Assembly: GCF_010550245.1 (NCBI RefSeq)
Contig: NZ_JAAGLU010000050.1
Location: forward strand, 1 to 53,396
DNA length: 53,396 nt
Source of the DNA: Streptomyces sp. SID12501
Lineage (GTDB): Bacteria; Actinomycetota; Actinomycetes; Streptomycetales; Streptomycetaceae
Direction of reading: 5' to 3'
Shown: piece by piece, positions 24,228 to 31,594 of the stretch
Numbering within the stretch: position 1 is the first letter of the stretch
How the letters are laid out: each line of letters begins with the position of its first letter
The notes under the pieces: model-generated
Told to the model about the DNA's origin: nothing
The model's input: the letters and a program-made list of their open reading frames with translations, nothing else
The model's database searches: none
Made by a program: the position numbers and the translations under genes

Positions 24228-24497
24228 TCAGATACGACCCCGGCACAGCTCCAGCAACGTCATCGCGAGGGAGGTTCCGGGCCTGCCCAGCGCCTCCCGG
24301 TAGTGGCTGAGGACCTCCAGCTCACGGGAGAGGTTCACACGCCGCCCGCCGGAGGTGATCCGGGCCTCCTGGATCACGGCGGACACGGCCATCCGCTCCT
24401 GGACGAGACCGATGATCCGGTCGTCGAGGGCGTCGATGCGTTCACGTGCGCCGGCGATCACCTGGGTGGCATCGACGGCGGCGTCGGTGGTGGTCAT
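24228..24497 (-). CDS. Chorismate mutase, AroQ class
   Basis: The 89-residue product rearranges chorismate to prephenate, the branch point to phenylalanine and tyrosine. It is a stand-alone all-helical AroQ domain with the expected charged residues: Arg20 in RERIDALDDRI, Arg35 in VQERM, Arg46 in EARITSGGR, Arg58 and Glu59 in LSRELEVL. AAGGAG lies seven bases before ATG 24497 on the minus strand. The 185-base leader contains a short reading frame rich in aromatic codons and a terminator (see those entries), suggesting attenuation by Phe/Tyr supply. It diverges from guaA. Confidence 0.93.
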   Translation of the reverse strand: MTTTDAAVDATQVIAGARERIDALDDRIIGLVQERMAVSAVIQEARITSGGRRVNLSRELEVLSHYREALGRPGTSLAMTLLELCRGRI

Positions 24498-24556
24498 ACG
24501 GGGCTCCTTGTCGGACGGGGCGGTGCGCCCCGGACCGGCAGGACCCGGAAAACGGC

Positions 24557-24591
24557 AGGCGCCCCGGGCCTTGTCGGCCCGGGGCGCCTGG
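24557..24591 (-). terminator. Strong hairpin terminator in the chorismate mutase leader
   Basis: On the minus strand CAGGCGCCCCGGGCC pairs perfectly over 15 bp with GGCCCGGGGCGCCTG around the 5-base loop GACAA, and CCGTTTTCC follows. It ends 60 bases before the chorismate mutase ATG and begins 20 bases after the leader peptide stop. It therefore sits between promoter and gene, as an attenuator does. Confidence 0.8.
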
Positions 24592-24610
24592 GAAGTCGCT
24601 TGTCAGTTGC

Positions 24611-24682
24611 TCAAGCAGCACGACCATGGCAGCCGGTGGGCCGGTTGCCATAGGTAAAGAGGAAGGTCGGGTGCGTGAGCAT
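24611..24682 (-). CDS. Candidate leader peptide with aromatic codons upstream of chorismate mutase
   Basis: A 23-codon frame begins ATG at 24682 and ends TGA at 24611-24613. Codons 5-11 read Pro-Thr-Phe-Leu-Phe-Thr-Tyr, including TTT and TAT, which are rare in Streptomyces. A hairpin (ATGGCA/TGCCAT plus CCGG/CCGG, 24626-24651) starts inside the Tyr codon. The -10-like CATACT lies six bases before the ATG, so the transcript would be leaderless. The layout matches a ribosome-mediated attenuator that reads Phe/Tyr-tRNA charging (inference). The frame overlaps nothing else coding. Confidence 0.55.
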   Translation of the reverse strand: MLTHPTFLFTYGNRPTGCHGRAA

Positions 24683-24688
24683 GGGGGC

Positions 24689-24694
24689 AGTATG
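24689..24694 (-). promoter_or_regulatory. Putative -10 element for the chorismate mutase leader
   Basis: CATACT on the minus strand lies six bases upstream of the leader-peptide ATG. No good -35 is visible at the right distance (GTCGGA at best), so the promoter is either weak or read by another sigma factor. Confidence 0.4.
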
Positions 24695-24845
24695 CCACGG
24701 TGCGTCTGTGTCCGACCGAGTCGGGTGGTGTGCGGGCACAGGTCGGGTTCTGGGGGCGGCGGCCCCCAGCGACGGGAGGGTGTCCAACCTCCGCCCCGGT
24801 AGAATCGCCCGCACAGACCCCCCGCCCAACCGCCGGAAGGCCCCC

Positions 24846-26417
24846 GTGTCAGCAGCGACCCCCGCCCCCGACACCGTCCTGGTCGTCGACTTCGGTGCGC
24901 AGTACGCCCAGCTCATCGCCCGCCGAGTCCGCGAGGCCCGGGTCTACAGCGAGATCGTGCCGAGCACCATGCCGGTCGAGGAGATGCTCGCCAGGAACCC
25001 GGCGGCGATCATCCTCTCCGGCGGCCCCTCCTCCGTGTACGCGGAGGGTGCCCCCACCGTCGACCGCGCCCTCTTCGAGGCCGGCGTCCCCGTCTTCGGC
25101 ATGTGCTACGGCTTCCAGCTGATGGCGACCACCCTCGGCGGCACGGTCGACAACACCGGAGCCCGCGAGTACGGCCGTACGCAGCTGGCCGTCACCAAGC
25201 CGTCCTCCACCCTCTTCGAGGGCACCCCGGCGGACCAGTCGGTGTGGATGTCCCACGGCGACGCCTGCTCCGCCGCCCCCGAGGGTTTCTCGGTCACGGC
25301 GTCCACGGACGTCGTCCCGGTCGCCGCCTTCGAGAACGACGAGAAGAAGCTGTACGGGGTCCAGTACCACCCCGAGGTCATGCACTCCACGCACGGCCAG
25401 CAGGTCCTCGAACACTTCCTCTACCGGGGCGCGGGCCTGGCCCCCTCCTGGACCACCGGCAACGTCATCGACGAGCAGGTGGCGCTGATCCGCGAGCAGG
25501 TCGGCGACAAGCGCGCCGTCTGCGGCCTCTCCGGCGGCGTGGACTCGGCGGTCGCCGCAGCCCTCGTACAGAAGGCCATCGGCTCCCAGCTGACCTGCGT
25601 GTACGTCGACCACGGGCTGATGCGCAAGGGCGAGACCGAGCAGGTCGAGAAGGACTTCGTCGCCTCGACCGGCGTCACACTGAAGGTCGTCGACGCCGAA
25701 GAGCGCTTCCTCGACGCGCTCGCCGGGGTCTCCGACCCCGAGGAGAAGCGGAAGATCATCGGGCGCGAGTTCATCCGCGTCTTCGAACAGGCACAGGCCG
25801 AGATCATCGCGGACGAGGGTCCCGAGGTCGCCTTCCTGGTGCAGGGCACCCTCTACCCCGATGTGGTCGAGTCCGGTGGCGGTACCGGCACCGCCAACAT
25901 CAAGTCCCACCACAACGTGGGCGGGCTGCCGGACGACCTCGAGTTCGAGCTGATCGAGCCGCTGCGCCAGCTCTTCAAGGACGAGGTCCGGATGGTCGGC
26001 CAGGAGCTGGGCCTGCCGGAGGAGATCGTCCAGCGCCAGCCGTTCCCCGGCCCCGGCCTCGGCATCCGGATCGTCGGCGAGGTCACCAAGGACCGCCTCG
26101 ACCTCCTCCGCGAGGCCGACGCGATCGCCCGCGAGGAGCTGACGGCCGCCGGCCTCGACCGTGACATCTGGCAGTGCCCGGTGGTCCTCCTCGCGGACGT
26201 GCGCAGCGTGGGCGTCCAGGGCGACGGCCGTACGTACGGCCACCCGATCGTCCTGCGCCCGGTCTCCTCCGAGGACGCGATGACCGCCGACTGGTCCCGC
26301 CTCCCGTACGAGGTCCTGGCGAAGATCTCCACGCGCATCACGAACGAGGTCGCGGACGTCAACCGCGTCGTCCTCGACGTGACGAGCAAGCCGCCGGGCA
26401 CCATCGAGTGGGAGTAG
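24846..26417 (+). CDS. guaA: GMP synthase (glutamine-hydrolysing)
   Basis: The 523-residue cytoplasmic enzyme converts XMP, ATP and glutamine to GMP in the last step of guanine nucleotide synthesis. The N-terminal class I glutamine amidotransferase has Cys87 in FGMCYGFQ and the later His-Pro-Glu (QYHPEV). The ATP pyrophosphatase domain has the PP-loop SGGVDS (229-234). The dimerisation domain contains QPFPGPGLGIRI and ends KPPGTIEWE, the usual GuaA C-terminus. GTG 24846 follows GGAAGG with a five-base spacer; the frame upstream is noncoding. TAGAAT at 24800-24805 is a possible -10. Confidence 0.97.
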   Translation: MSAATPAPDTVLVVDFGAQYAQLIARRVREARVYSEIVPSTMPVEEMLARNPAAIILSGGPSSVYAEGAPTVDRALFEAGVPVFGMCYGFQLMATTLGGTVDNTGAREYGRTQLAVTKPSSTLFEGTPADQSVWMSHGDACSAAPEGFSVTASTDVVPVAAFENDEKKLYGVQYHPEVMHSTHGQQVLEHFLYRGAGLAPSWTTGNVIDEQVALIREQVGDKRAVCGLSGGVDSAVAAALVQKAIGSQLTCVYVDHGLMRKGETEQVEKDFVASTGVTLKVVDAEERFLDALAGVSDPEEKRKIIGREFIRVFEQAQAEIIADEGPEVAFLVQGTLYPDVVESGGGTGTANIKSHHNVGGLPDDLEFELIEPLRQLFKDEVRMVGQELGLPEEIVQRQPFPGPGLGIRIVGEVTKDRLDLLREADAIAREELTAAGLDRDIWQCPVVLLADVRSVGVQGDGRTYGHPIVLRPVSSEDAMTADWSRLPYEVLAKISTRITNEVADVNRVVLDVTSKPPGTIEWE

Positions 26418-26438
26418 TCCCGCAGGCGGCCGTGCAGG

Positions 26439-26906
26439 TCACGTCCGCCTGCGGGTCCTCACCGGCTCGCCGGGCTGCCAGACCTGTACGACCAGGTACT
26501 TCTCGTCCTCGACGTACGTCCGTACGACCTCGGTCAGTTCGGTACGGAAGAGGTGGAACGGCTCCGGCGGTTCCACCTCTTCCACGTACGCGGCCTTGGC
26601 GGCCGGGTCCGCCACCTCGTACGCCCGCCCGCTGATCCGGACATCGCCGCCGCCCATGTCCGTCCCCGAGCCGGGATTCGCCTGGAGGGCGAAACGGGGG
26701 TCGCGGCGCAGGTCCCGCGCCTTCAGCGAGTCCGGCATCATGGCGAGCCACAACTCGCTGTGCAGAAAGCGGACTTCGAGACCGGAGGTACGCGGGGAGC
26801 CATCCTTGCGGAGGGTGGCGAGGGTGTGGTGCGTGAAGGCGCGGAAGCGCTCTTCGACGGTTGTGGCCAGGTCGGGTTCCGTGGTGGTGAATACTGCCCA
26901 GTTCAT
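26439..26906 (-). CDS. Pyridoxamine 5'-phosphate oxidase-fold (F420/flavin) protein
   Basis: The 155-residue product has the split-barrel flavin-binding fold. The opening THHTLATLRKDGSPRTSGLEVRF is typical of PNPOx-like and F420H2-dependent reductase-like proteins. LRRDPRFALQAN follows, with a final strand EDEKYLVVQVWQPG. Cofactor and substrate cannot be read from the sequence. ATG 26906 gives the usual family length and start (MNWAVF); ATG 26936 would add ten residues. Neither has a clear ribosome site. It converges on guaA with 21 bp between them. Confidence 0.82.
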   Translation of the reverse strand: MNWAVFTTTEPDLATTVEERFRAFTHHTLATLRKDGSPRTSGLEVRFLHSELWLAMMPDSLKARDLRRDPRFALQANPGSGTDMGGGDVRISGRAYEVADPAAKAAYVEEVEPPEPFHLFRTELTEVVRTYVEDEKYLVVQVWQPGEPVRTRRRT

Positions 26907-27100
26907 GGAACCGAGTCTGACGCGGATACCCGACATCTTCTGACGTGTATTCGCCGCCCCTTGCTCCCTCAGTGGCGTCTCGTCGGTGTCTCGGGTCCCT
27001 GACCCAGGTATCTGTTTCATCTCTTCGCAAACATCCCTGTTCTCCTGCGCGGACCGACGGTAACTTCCGTTCCGTAAAGGAACCCAGTGCTGGAGGACCT

Positions 27101-27895
27101 ATGCACGGGCCCACTCCGCCTCTGCCGTTGCCCACCGACCAGCTGCAGTTCGCGATGCCCCCGATGTACGAGTCGCTCGACGACGAGCGCGGGCACCGCA
27201 AGGAACGGCTGGCCGGAGCGATCAGGCTGTTCGGACGGTTCGGCTTCGAGGACGGTGTCTCGGGGCACATCACGGCGCGCGACCCCGAGTACAGCAACTG
27301 CTTCTGGGTGAACCCGTTCGGGATCCCCTTCAAGCAGGTCACCGTGAGCGACCTCGTCATGGCCAACCAGGACGGTCAGGTCATCGAGGGCCGCTACCAC
27401 ATCAACCAGGCGGCCTTCACCGTGCACGCCCAGGTGCACGCCGCCCGCCCGGACGTCGTCGCCGTGGCCCACTGCCACTCGGTGCACGGCCGTGCCCTCT
27501 CCGCCCTCGGCGACCTCCTCGACCCGATCACGCAGGAGAGCTGCGCCTTCTACGAGGACCACGCGCTCTACGACGCCTACACGGGCGTCGCCGTGGACGC
27601 CGAGGAGGGCCGGCGGATCGCGTCCGCGCTGGGCTCCCGCAAGGCCCTCGTGCTGCGCAACCACGGGCTGCTCACGGTGGGCGACTCGGTGGACGCGGCG
27701 GCCTGGTGGTTCCTGTCGATGGAACGGTCGAGTCAGGTCCAGCTGACGGCGCGGGCGGCGGGCCGGCCCATCCTGATCGATCACAAGCAGGCTGTCTCGA
27801 CCCGGGAGCAGCTCGGCGGTGACCTGGTCGCGTGGATCAACTACCAGCCCCTGTGGCGGGACATCAGCAGGAGCGAGCCGGACCTGTTGGGTTAG
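27101..27895 (+). CDS. Class II aldolase/adducin family protein
   Basis: The 264-residue product matches the L-fuculose-phosphate aldolase-like fold. It has GFEDGVSGHITARDPE near residue 47 and the metal-binding AHCHSVHG, then LRNHGLLTVG with the third His. A catalytic Glu/Asp may lie between them (QESCAFYEDHALY). Family members cleave or decarboxylate hydroxy-acid or sugar-phosphate substrates; the substrate here is unknown. ATG 27101 is preceded by GGAGG with a four-base spacer. It stands alone between divergent and convergent neighbours. Confidence 0.88.
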   Translation: MHGPTPPLPLPTDQLQFAMPPMYESLDDERGHRKERLAGAIRLFGRFGFEDGVSGHITARDPEYSNCFWVNPFGIPFKQVTVSDLVMANQDGQVIEGRYHINQAAFTVHAQVHAARPDVVAVAHCHSVHGRALSALGDLLDPITQESCAFYEDHALYDAYTGVAVDAEEGRRIASALGSRKALVLRNHGLLTVGDSVDAAAWWFLSMERSSQVQLTARAAGRPILIDHKQAVSTREQLGGDLVAWINYQPLWRDISRSEPDLLG

Positions 27896-27945
27896 CGGTC
27901 CTGGGGGCACCGGAAACCCCGAGCGGGCCGGAAACCCCGAGTGGG

Positions 27946-28839
27946 TCAGAAGCCCCGCAGGACGGCCGACTTGGTGGTCGCGAACTCCTCGTCCGTGAGC
28001 ACGCCCTCGCGATGCAGCTCGCCCAACTCCCGGAGCCTGCGCAGGAGTACGTCGTGATGGTCGGACTGTGACTGTGATTGGGACGGGATCGCGGGTGTGA
28101 GGCGGGGCGGCTCCACGTAGTCGGCCGCTCGGGTGGAGGGGTGCGGCAGGCGAGCGGTGACCGCGGTCGCCACGAGTGCCGTGAGCAGGTCGCGGCGGGT
28201 GCTGCCCCAGAGGTCGAGTGCGTGCGGGTCCTTCTCGGGCGGCAGTTTGGAGGACAACGTCTCGCGGGTCACGAAGCGCATGAAGCCGTCCTGGTAGCCG
28301 GAGTTGGGCAGCCAGTCGACCTGGACGAGATCGTGCGTGGAGATGATGCGGGGGCCGGTGGCGCGCTTGATCCGGTCGGAGGTGTCGGACCAGTCGATGC
28401 GGACCTGCGTACCGTCGAACGACACCATGCCGTCGCTGGACCGCACCGACACCGGCACGGGCGGGCCCGGCAACAGATACGACTTGGCCGGTTCCCCGGG
28501 AACCTGGTCGAGGAGCAGGGCATGCCGGATCTCCTCGGCGACGTACTCGGCGACTCCGGACCGGTCGATGTCCACGATCAGCCGGTACGGGTCGGCAGCC
28601 TCCGGCAGCCGTCCGCCGGTCGCCTGGAGCAGCGGGTCGGCGCCCTCGCGGAGCCGGAGCCGCAGCCGCCCACGCTTGCGTTCGGGTTCGTAGACGATGC
28701 CCGAGACGGCCTCCAGGGGTACCGCGACCTCCCCGTACGTCTGCCGGAACAGCGGCACGGAACGGTGGAACCCCGGCGTGATCCTGACCGTGCTGCCGTC
28801 GAAGACCCAGGTTCCGTCGCGCTGGATGATCTCGGCCAT
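27946..28839 (-). CDS. DUF4429 domain protein with C-terminal SHOCT
   Basis: The 297-residue product begins MAEIIQRDGTWVFDGSTVRI and repeats the same kind of module at about residue 135 (SSDGMVSFDGTQVRIDW), so there are two DUF4429 units of about 85 residues. A Ser/Gln-rich linker leads to the C-terminal SHOCT motif (LLRRLRELGELHREGVLTDE, followed by EFATTKSAVLRGF). SHOCT is a short oligomerisation motif common in actinobacteria. DUF4429 has no known activity. The protein should be cytoplasmic or membrane-peripheral. Confidence 0.9.
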   Translation of the reverse strand: MAEIIQRDGTWVFDGSTVRITPGFHRSVPLFRQTYGEVAVPLEAVSGIVYEPERKRGRLRLRLREGADPLLQATGGRLPEAADPYRLIVDIDRSGVAEYVAEEIRHALLLDQVPGEPAKSYLLPGPPVPVSVRSSDGMVSFDGTQVRIDWSDTSDRIKRATGPRIISTHDLVQVDWLPNSGYQDGFMRFVTRETLSSKLPPEKDPHALDLWGSTRRDLLTALVATAVTARLPHPSTRAADYVEPPRLTPAIPSQSQSQSDHHDVLLRRLRELGELHREGVLTDEEFATTKSAVLRGF

Positions 28840-29105
28840 ACGCGAATTCTCGCAGCCGGGTCAACACGGTGGTCGTGGTTTCACTCGCCCTTTCCGCTGC
28901 CGAAGCCGACCTGCCGCACACGACGGGTGTTATGTAGGGCACAATTCGCTCTCGTCGTGGGGGAGTTGCGCGAGCCAGGTTTCGGGCTCCAGAAGTCCCG
29001 GTGTACCCCGGTTTGTTCGAGTGTGGTTCCCGGTGGGTTTTCCGGTGTGTTGATGTCCTGGTTCGTGATGTGTCGTATCGGGTGTGGGGAAGGCGGGCGG
29101 CGGGC

Positions 29106-30383
29106 GTGGCGTTGCAGGAGGCGAGACATGGTGCGCTGCCCGGGGAACACGGGGGCGGCTGCACCTGCGGGGACTGCCCGCACGGGGCGCGCACGGGACA
29201 CCGGCGTGCGGTCGCCGAGTTCCTGCTCATGCGGGACGGGTTCGCGGCCGGGCAGGGGCTGCCGGCCGCGGTGGCCCACTCGGCCTCGGCCTCCCGCCAG
29301 TGGGTCTCGGACGAACTGACCCAGTCCGCGGCGGTCGTCGCCGATCGTGGCCGGGCCGAGGGCGAGGTGTGGCTCGCCCGGCTGTGGCGCCGTACGGCGT
29401 TCACGGTGTGGGTGCTGATCGGCGTCCTGCTGCTCGTGCAGGCGCTGACCGCGATCGGGGCGGGCTGGACCGCCGCCCGGACGGCCGGACTGGTGGCCGC
29501 CGTACTGGTCGGCGGCGCGCTGACCGCCGCGTCCTGGTTCCACCGGGCGCGGGGCGGGGCGCTGGCGCCCCTGGTCGGCGAGGACAACCGCCTGTCGACC
29601 TCCCGTGTGGTGGCGGCGAGCTGGGTGCTGTTCCTGGCGTACGCCGTTCTCGTGCTGGTGGGCCGACTGGCGGCTGCCTCCGGCCACGAGGAGCGCGACG
29701 CGCTGATCGCCGGCCTCGACCTCACCCGGGGCGCGGGTGTCGTGACCGTCCTCGCGGTGGTGTGCGCCATCGCGGTGCTCGTGCGCAGGGTGGTCGGCCT
29801 GCGCGTCCTCGGCCAGCGCCTGCAGAAGGTACGCGCTGATCGCCCCCGCGCGGCCGACCTCCTGACGGACGACGCGGGCCGCGGCACGTTCGCGGACATC
29901 CAGTACGTGATGATCGGCACGGTCGCTCTCCTGTTCGCGGTCGTACGGCTGGCCCGGCGCCCTGATCAGTTGCCGGACCTGCCGTGGGGGCTGGCGGTGG
30001 TGGTGCTGGTGTCGGCGGCGACCTATGTGGCCGGCAAGTACTCGGAGGGCGGCCGGCCGGTGATCCTGTCGGTCGTCCGGTCCCGGGAGGCGGGCGACCT
30101 GGACGGTCCGATCCGCACCGGCGACGACATCGAGATCCGCGGCGCCGGCTTCGTGCCCCCGGGCGCGGGCACCGCCGACCGGCTGTCCCGCATGGTCGTC
30201 CGCATCGGCCCGGTCCACGTCCACGTCCCCCTGGTTCCGGTACCCGGCGGCTTCAGCAACCCCCGCGACGAGGTACTGACAGTGCCGGTGCCGGCGGATG
30301 TGGAGCCTGGCCGGGTGGAGGTGCAGGTGGTGACCGCGGCGGGCGTGGAGACGAACCGGTGCGTGATCGATGTGACGGACTGA
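29106..30383 (+). CDS. Multi-pass membrane protein of unknown function
   Basis: The product is about 425 residues. An N-terminal cytosolic part has a Cys pair motif (CTCGDC). Two pairs of transmembrane helices follow (FTVWVLIGVLLLVQALTAIG and the next; then WVLFLAYAVLVLVGRLAAA and VVTVLAVVCAIAVLVRRVV), then another pair near 280-325. The C-terminal domain of about 100 residues is beta-rich, with PIRTGDDIEIRGAGFVPPG, resembling an IPT/TIG immunoglobulin-like fold. GTG 29106 is the likeliest start (GGGGAAGG about 12 bases upstream); starts further upstream are in frame. The role is unknown. Confidence 0.7.
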   Translation: MALQEARHGALPGEHGGGCTCGDCPHGARTGHRRAVAEFLLMRDGFAAGQGLPAAVAHSASASRQWVSDELTQSAAVVADRGRAEGEVWLARLWRRTAFTVWVLIGVLLLVQALTAIGAGWTAARTAGLVAAVLVGGALTAASWFHRARGGALAPLVGEDNRLSTSRVVAASWVLFLAYAVLVLVGRLAAASGHEERDALIAGLDLTRGAGVVTVLAVVCAIAVLVRRVVGLRVLGQRLQKVRADRPRAADLLTDDAGRGTFADIQYVMIGTVALLFAVVRLARRPDQLPDLPWGLAVVVLVSAATYVAGKYSEGGRPVILSVVRSREAGDLDGPIRTGDDIEIRGAGFVPPGAGTADRLSRMVVRIGPVHVHVPLVPVPGGFSNPRDEVLTVPVPADVEPGRVEVQVVTAAGVETNRCVIDVTD

Positions 30384-30736
30384 GCGGTCGGTTCGGGTGT
30401 GTTGGCTTCCGGCGGTGGGGGTGCGCGTCGCGCACTGTGCCGCCGTGAGGTCGGGGCCGCGCCGGCGGGTGTCCGTCCTCGGTCGGGCGTGAAATCGGTC
30501 GGTCACCAACACGCCGGTGCTGCCACGCCAGCTGCTACGGGCGGACACTCCTCGACACGTCCCCTGCCGGGGTACTGCGGCTGCCGACGCGTGGGCCTCC
30601 GGGGCGTATCTCCTTCCGCGTACCTCGCCGCACATGCAAGGCGGAAAAATGCCGTGCCGGAGGTGAGCGAGGTCACGTTGTCGTGCGTATGGTCTGTTGA
30701 GGGGTCAACGTTGGCAGGCGAGAGGCGGCTAGGGCG
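30384..30736. other. Intergenic region upstream of doxX-like gene
   Basis: No gene is supported in these 353 bases. The minus-strand frame 30503-30766 has no ribosome site and poor codon use. The last 100 bases, including GTTGTCGTGCGTATGG and a TTGAGGGGTCAACG stretch, probably hold the promoter of the DoxX gene, but no -10/-35 pair is clear. Confidence 0.35.
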
Positions 30737-31267
30737 ATGGCTCACAGCACTCGAACGGACACGCACTCTCCTTATTTCGACGGCGACCGGGACTGGCGGG
30801 ACACCGCTACTCGTTACGCCCTGCTGCCTCTGCGCGTCTTCCTGGGCGTCACCTTCATCTACGCCGGCCTGGACAAACTCACCGACAGCTCCTTCTTCGC
30901 CGGCTCCGGATCAGGCTCCGTCGGTGACCTGATGCGCTCGGTCCGCGACTCCTCCGCGATCCCGGCCATGGTGGACCTCGCCCTCAAGAACCCTTCCGGC
31001 TTCGGCTACGCCATCGCCTTCGGTGAGCTGGCCGTCGGTATCGGCACGCTGCTGGGGCTGCTGGCCCGGCTGGCGGCGGTCGGCGGCGCGCTGATCTCGC
31101 TCAGCCTCTGGCTGACCGTGAGCTGGGCCTCCGATCCGTACTACTACGGCAACGACCTCCCCTACCTGATGGCCTGGCTCCCCCTGGTCCTCGCCGGCGC
31201 TTCAGTCTTCTCCGTGGACGCCGCCCTGCGGGCACGGCGGCGGCAGCGGTCCGGGGGATATCGCTAG
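30737..31267 (+). CDS. DoxX-family membrane protein
   Basis: The 176-residue product has four transmembrane helices. The first contains LLPLRVFLGVTFIYAGLDKLTD, the characteristic DoxX beginning, and later GYAIAFGELAVGIGTLLGLLARLAAVGG. It has the (P)YYYGNDLPYLMAWLPLVLAGA ending found in actinobacterial members. DoxX proteins are linked to membrane redox processes, but a precise activity is not established. ATG 30737 gives a normal length. Confidence 0.88.
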   Translation: MAHSTRTDTHSPYFDGDRDWRDTATRYALLPLRVFLGVTFIYAGLDKLTDSSFFAGSGSGSVGDLMRSVRDSSAIPAMVDLALKNPSGFGYAIAFGELAVGIGTLLGLLARLAAVGGALISLSLWLTVSWASDPYYYGNDLPYLMAWLPLVLAGASVFSVDAALRARRRQRSGGYR

Positions 31268-31321
31268 CAGGTGGCTGGGAGCCGGTACGCGTGAGCGTGC
31301 CGACAGCGGGCGGCGGGCCGG

Positions 31322-31594
31322 TCAGTTGGGTATCTCCGGTGGTCTTGACGGTCCTGCCTTCTCCGTCGTGTTGTCGGTGGGTGCTGCCGCGCGGCGAGCC
31401 CTTGTGCGGCGGCGTATCGCCCCGGTCAGAAGAGCCACCACGGCTGCCAGGGTCAGGCCGAACACCAGGAGCGGGATCACCGCGAACCAGGGCGTCTCCC
31501 AGGCGTCGCCCGCGTCGCCCACGTAGGTGATGCCGGCGACGGTGACGAAGAGGCCGGCGATCAGCCTTCCGGGCTGGAACTCATGACGTGGCAC
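31322..31594 (-). CDS. Small two-helix membrane protein
   Basis: The 90-residue product has two hydrophobic helices (LIAGLFVTVAGITYVGDAG and WFAVIPLLVFGLTLAAVVALL) and a basic, disordered C-terminus. It starts at GTG 31594, 14 bases inside the end of the PspC-protein gene, with GGAGGTGA just upstream. The two are therefore translationally coupled. It probably works with the PspC protein; no domain is recognised. Confidence 0.8.
   Translation of the reverse strand: MPRHEFQPGRLIAGLFVTVAGITYVGDAGDAWETPWFAVIPLLVFGLTLAAVVALLTGAIRRRTRARRAAAPTDNTTEKAGPSRPPEIPN

Noticed and set aside
23919..24653. Plus-strand frame starting with a signal-peptide-like hydrophobic stretch
   Set aside because: The hydrophobic part comes from a CTGGCTGTG tandem repeat, and the frame then runs antisense through chorismate mutase.
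30503..30766. Minus-strand 87-codon frame before the DoxX gene
   Set aside because: No ribosome site, codon use is not Streptomyces-like, and it overlaps the DoxX start.
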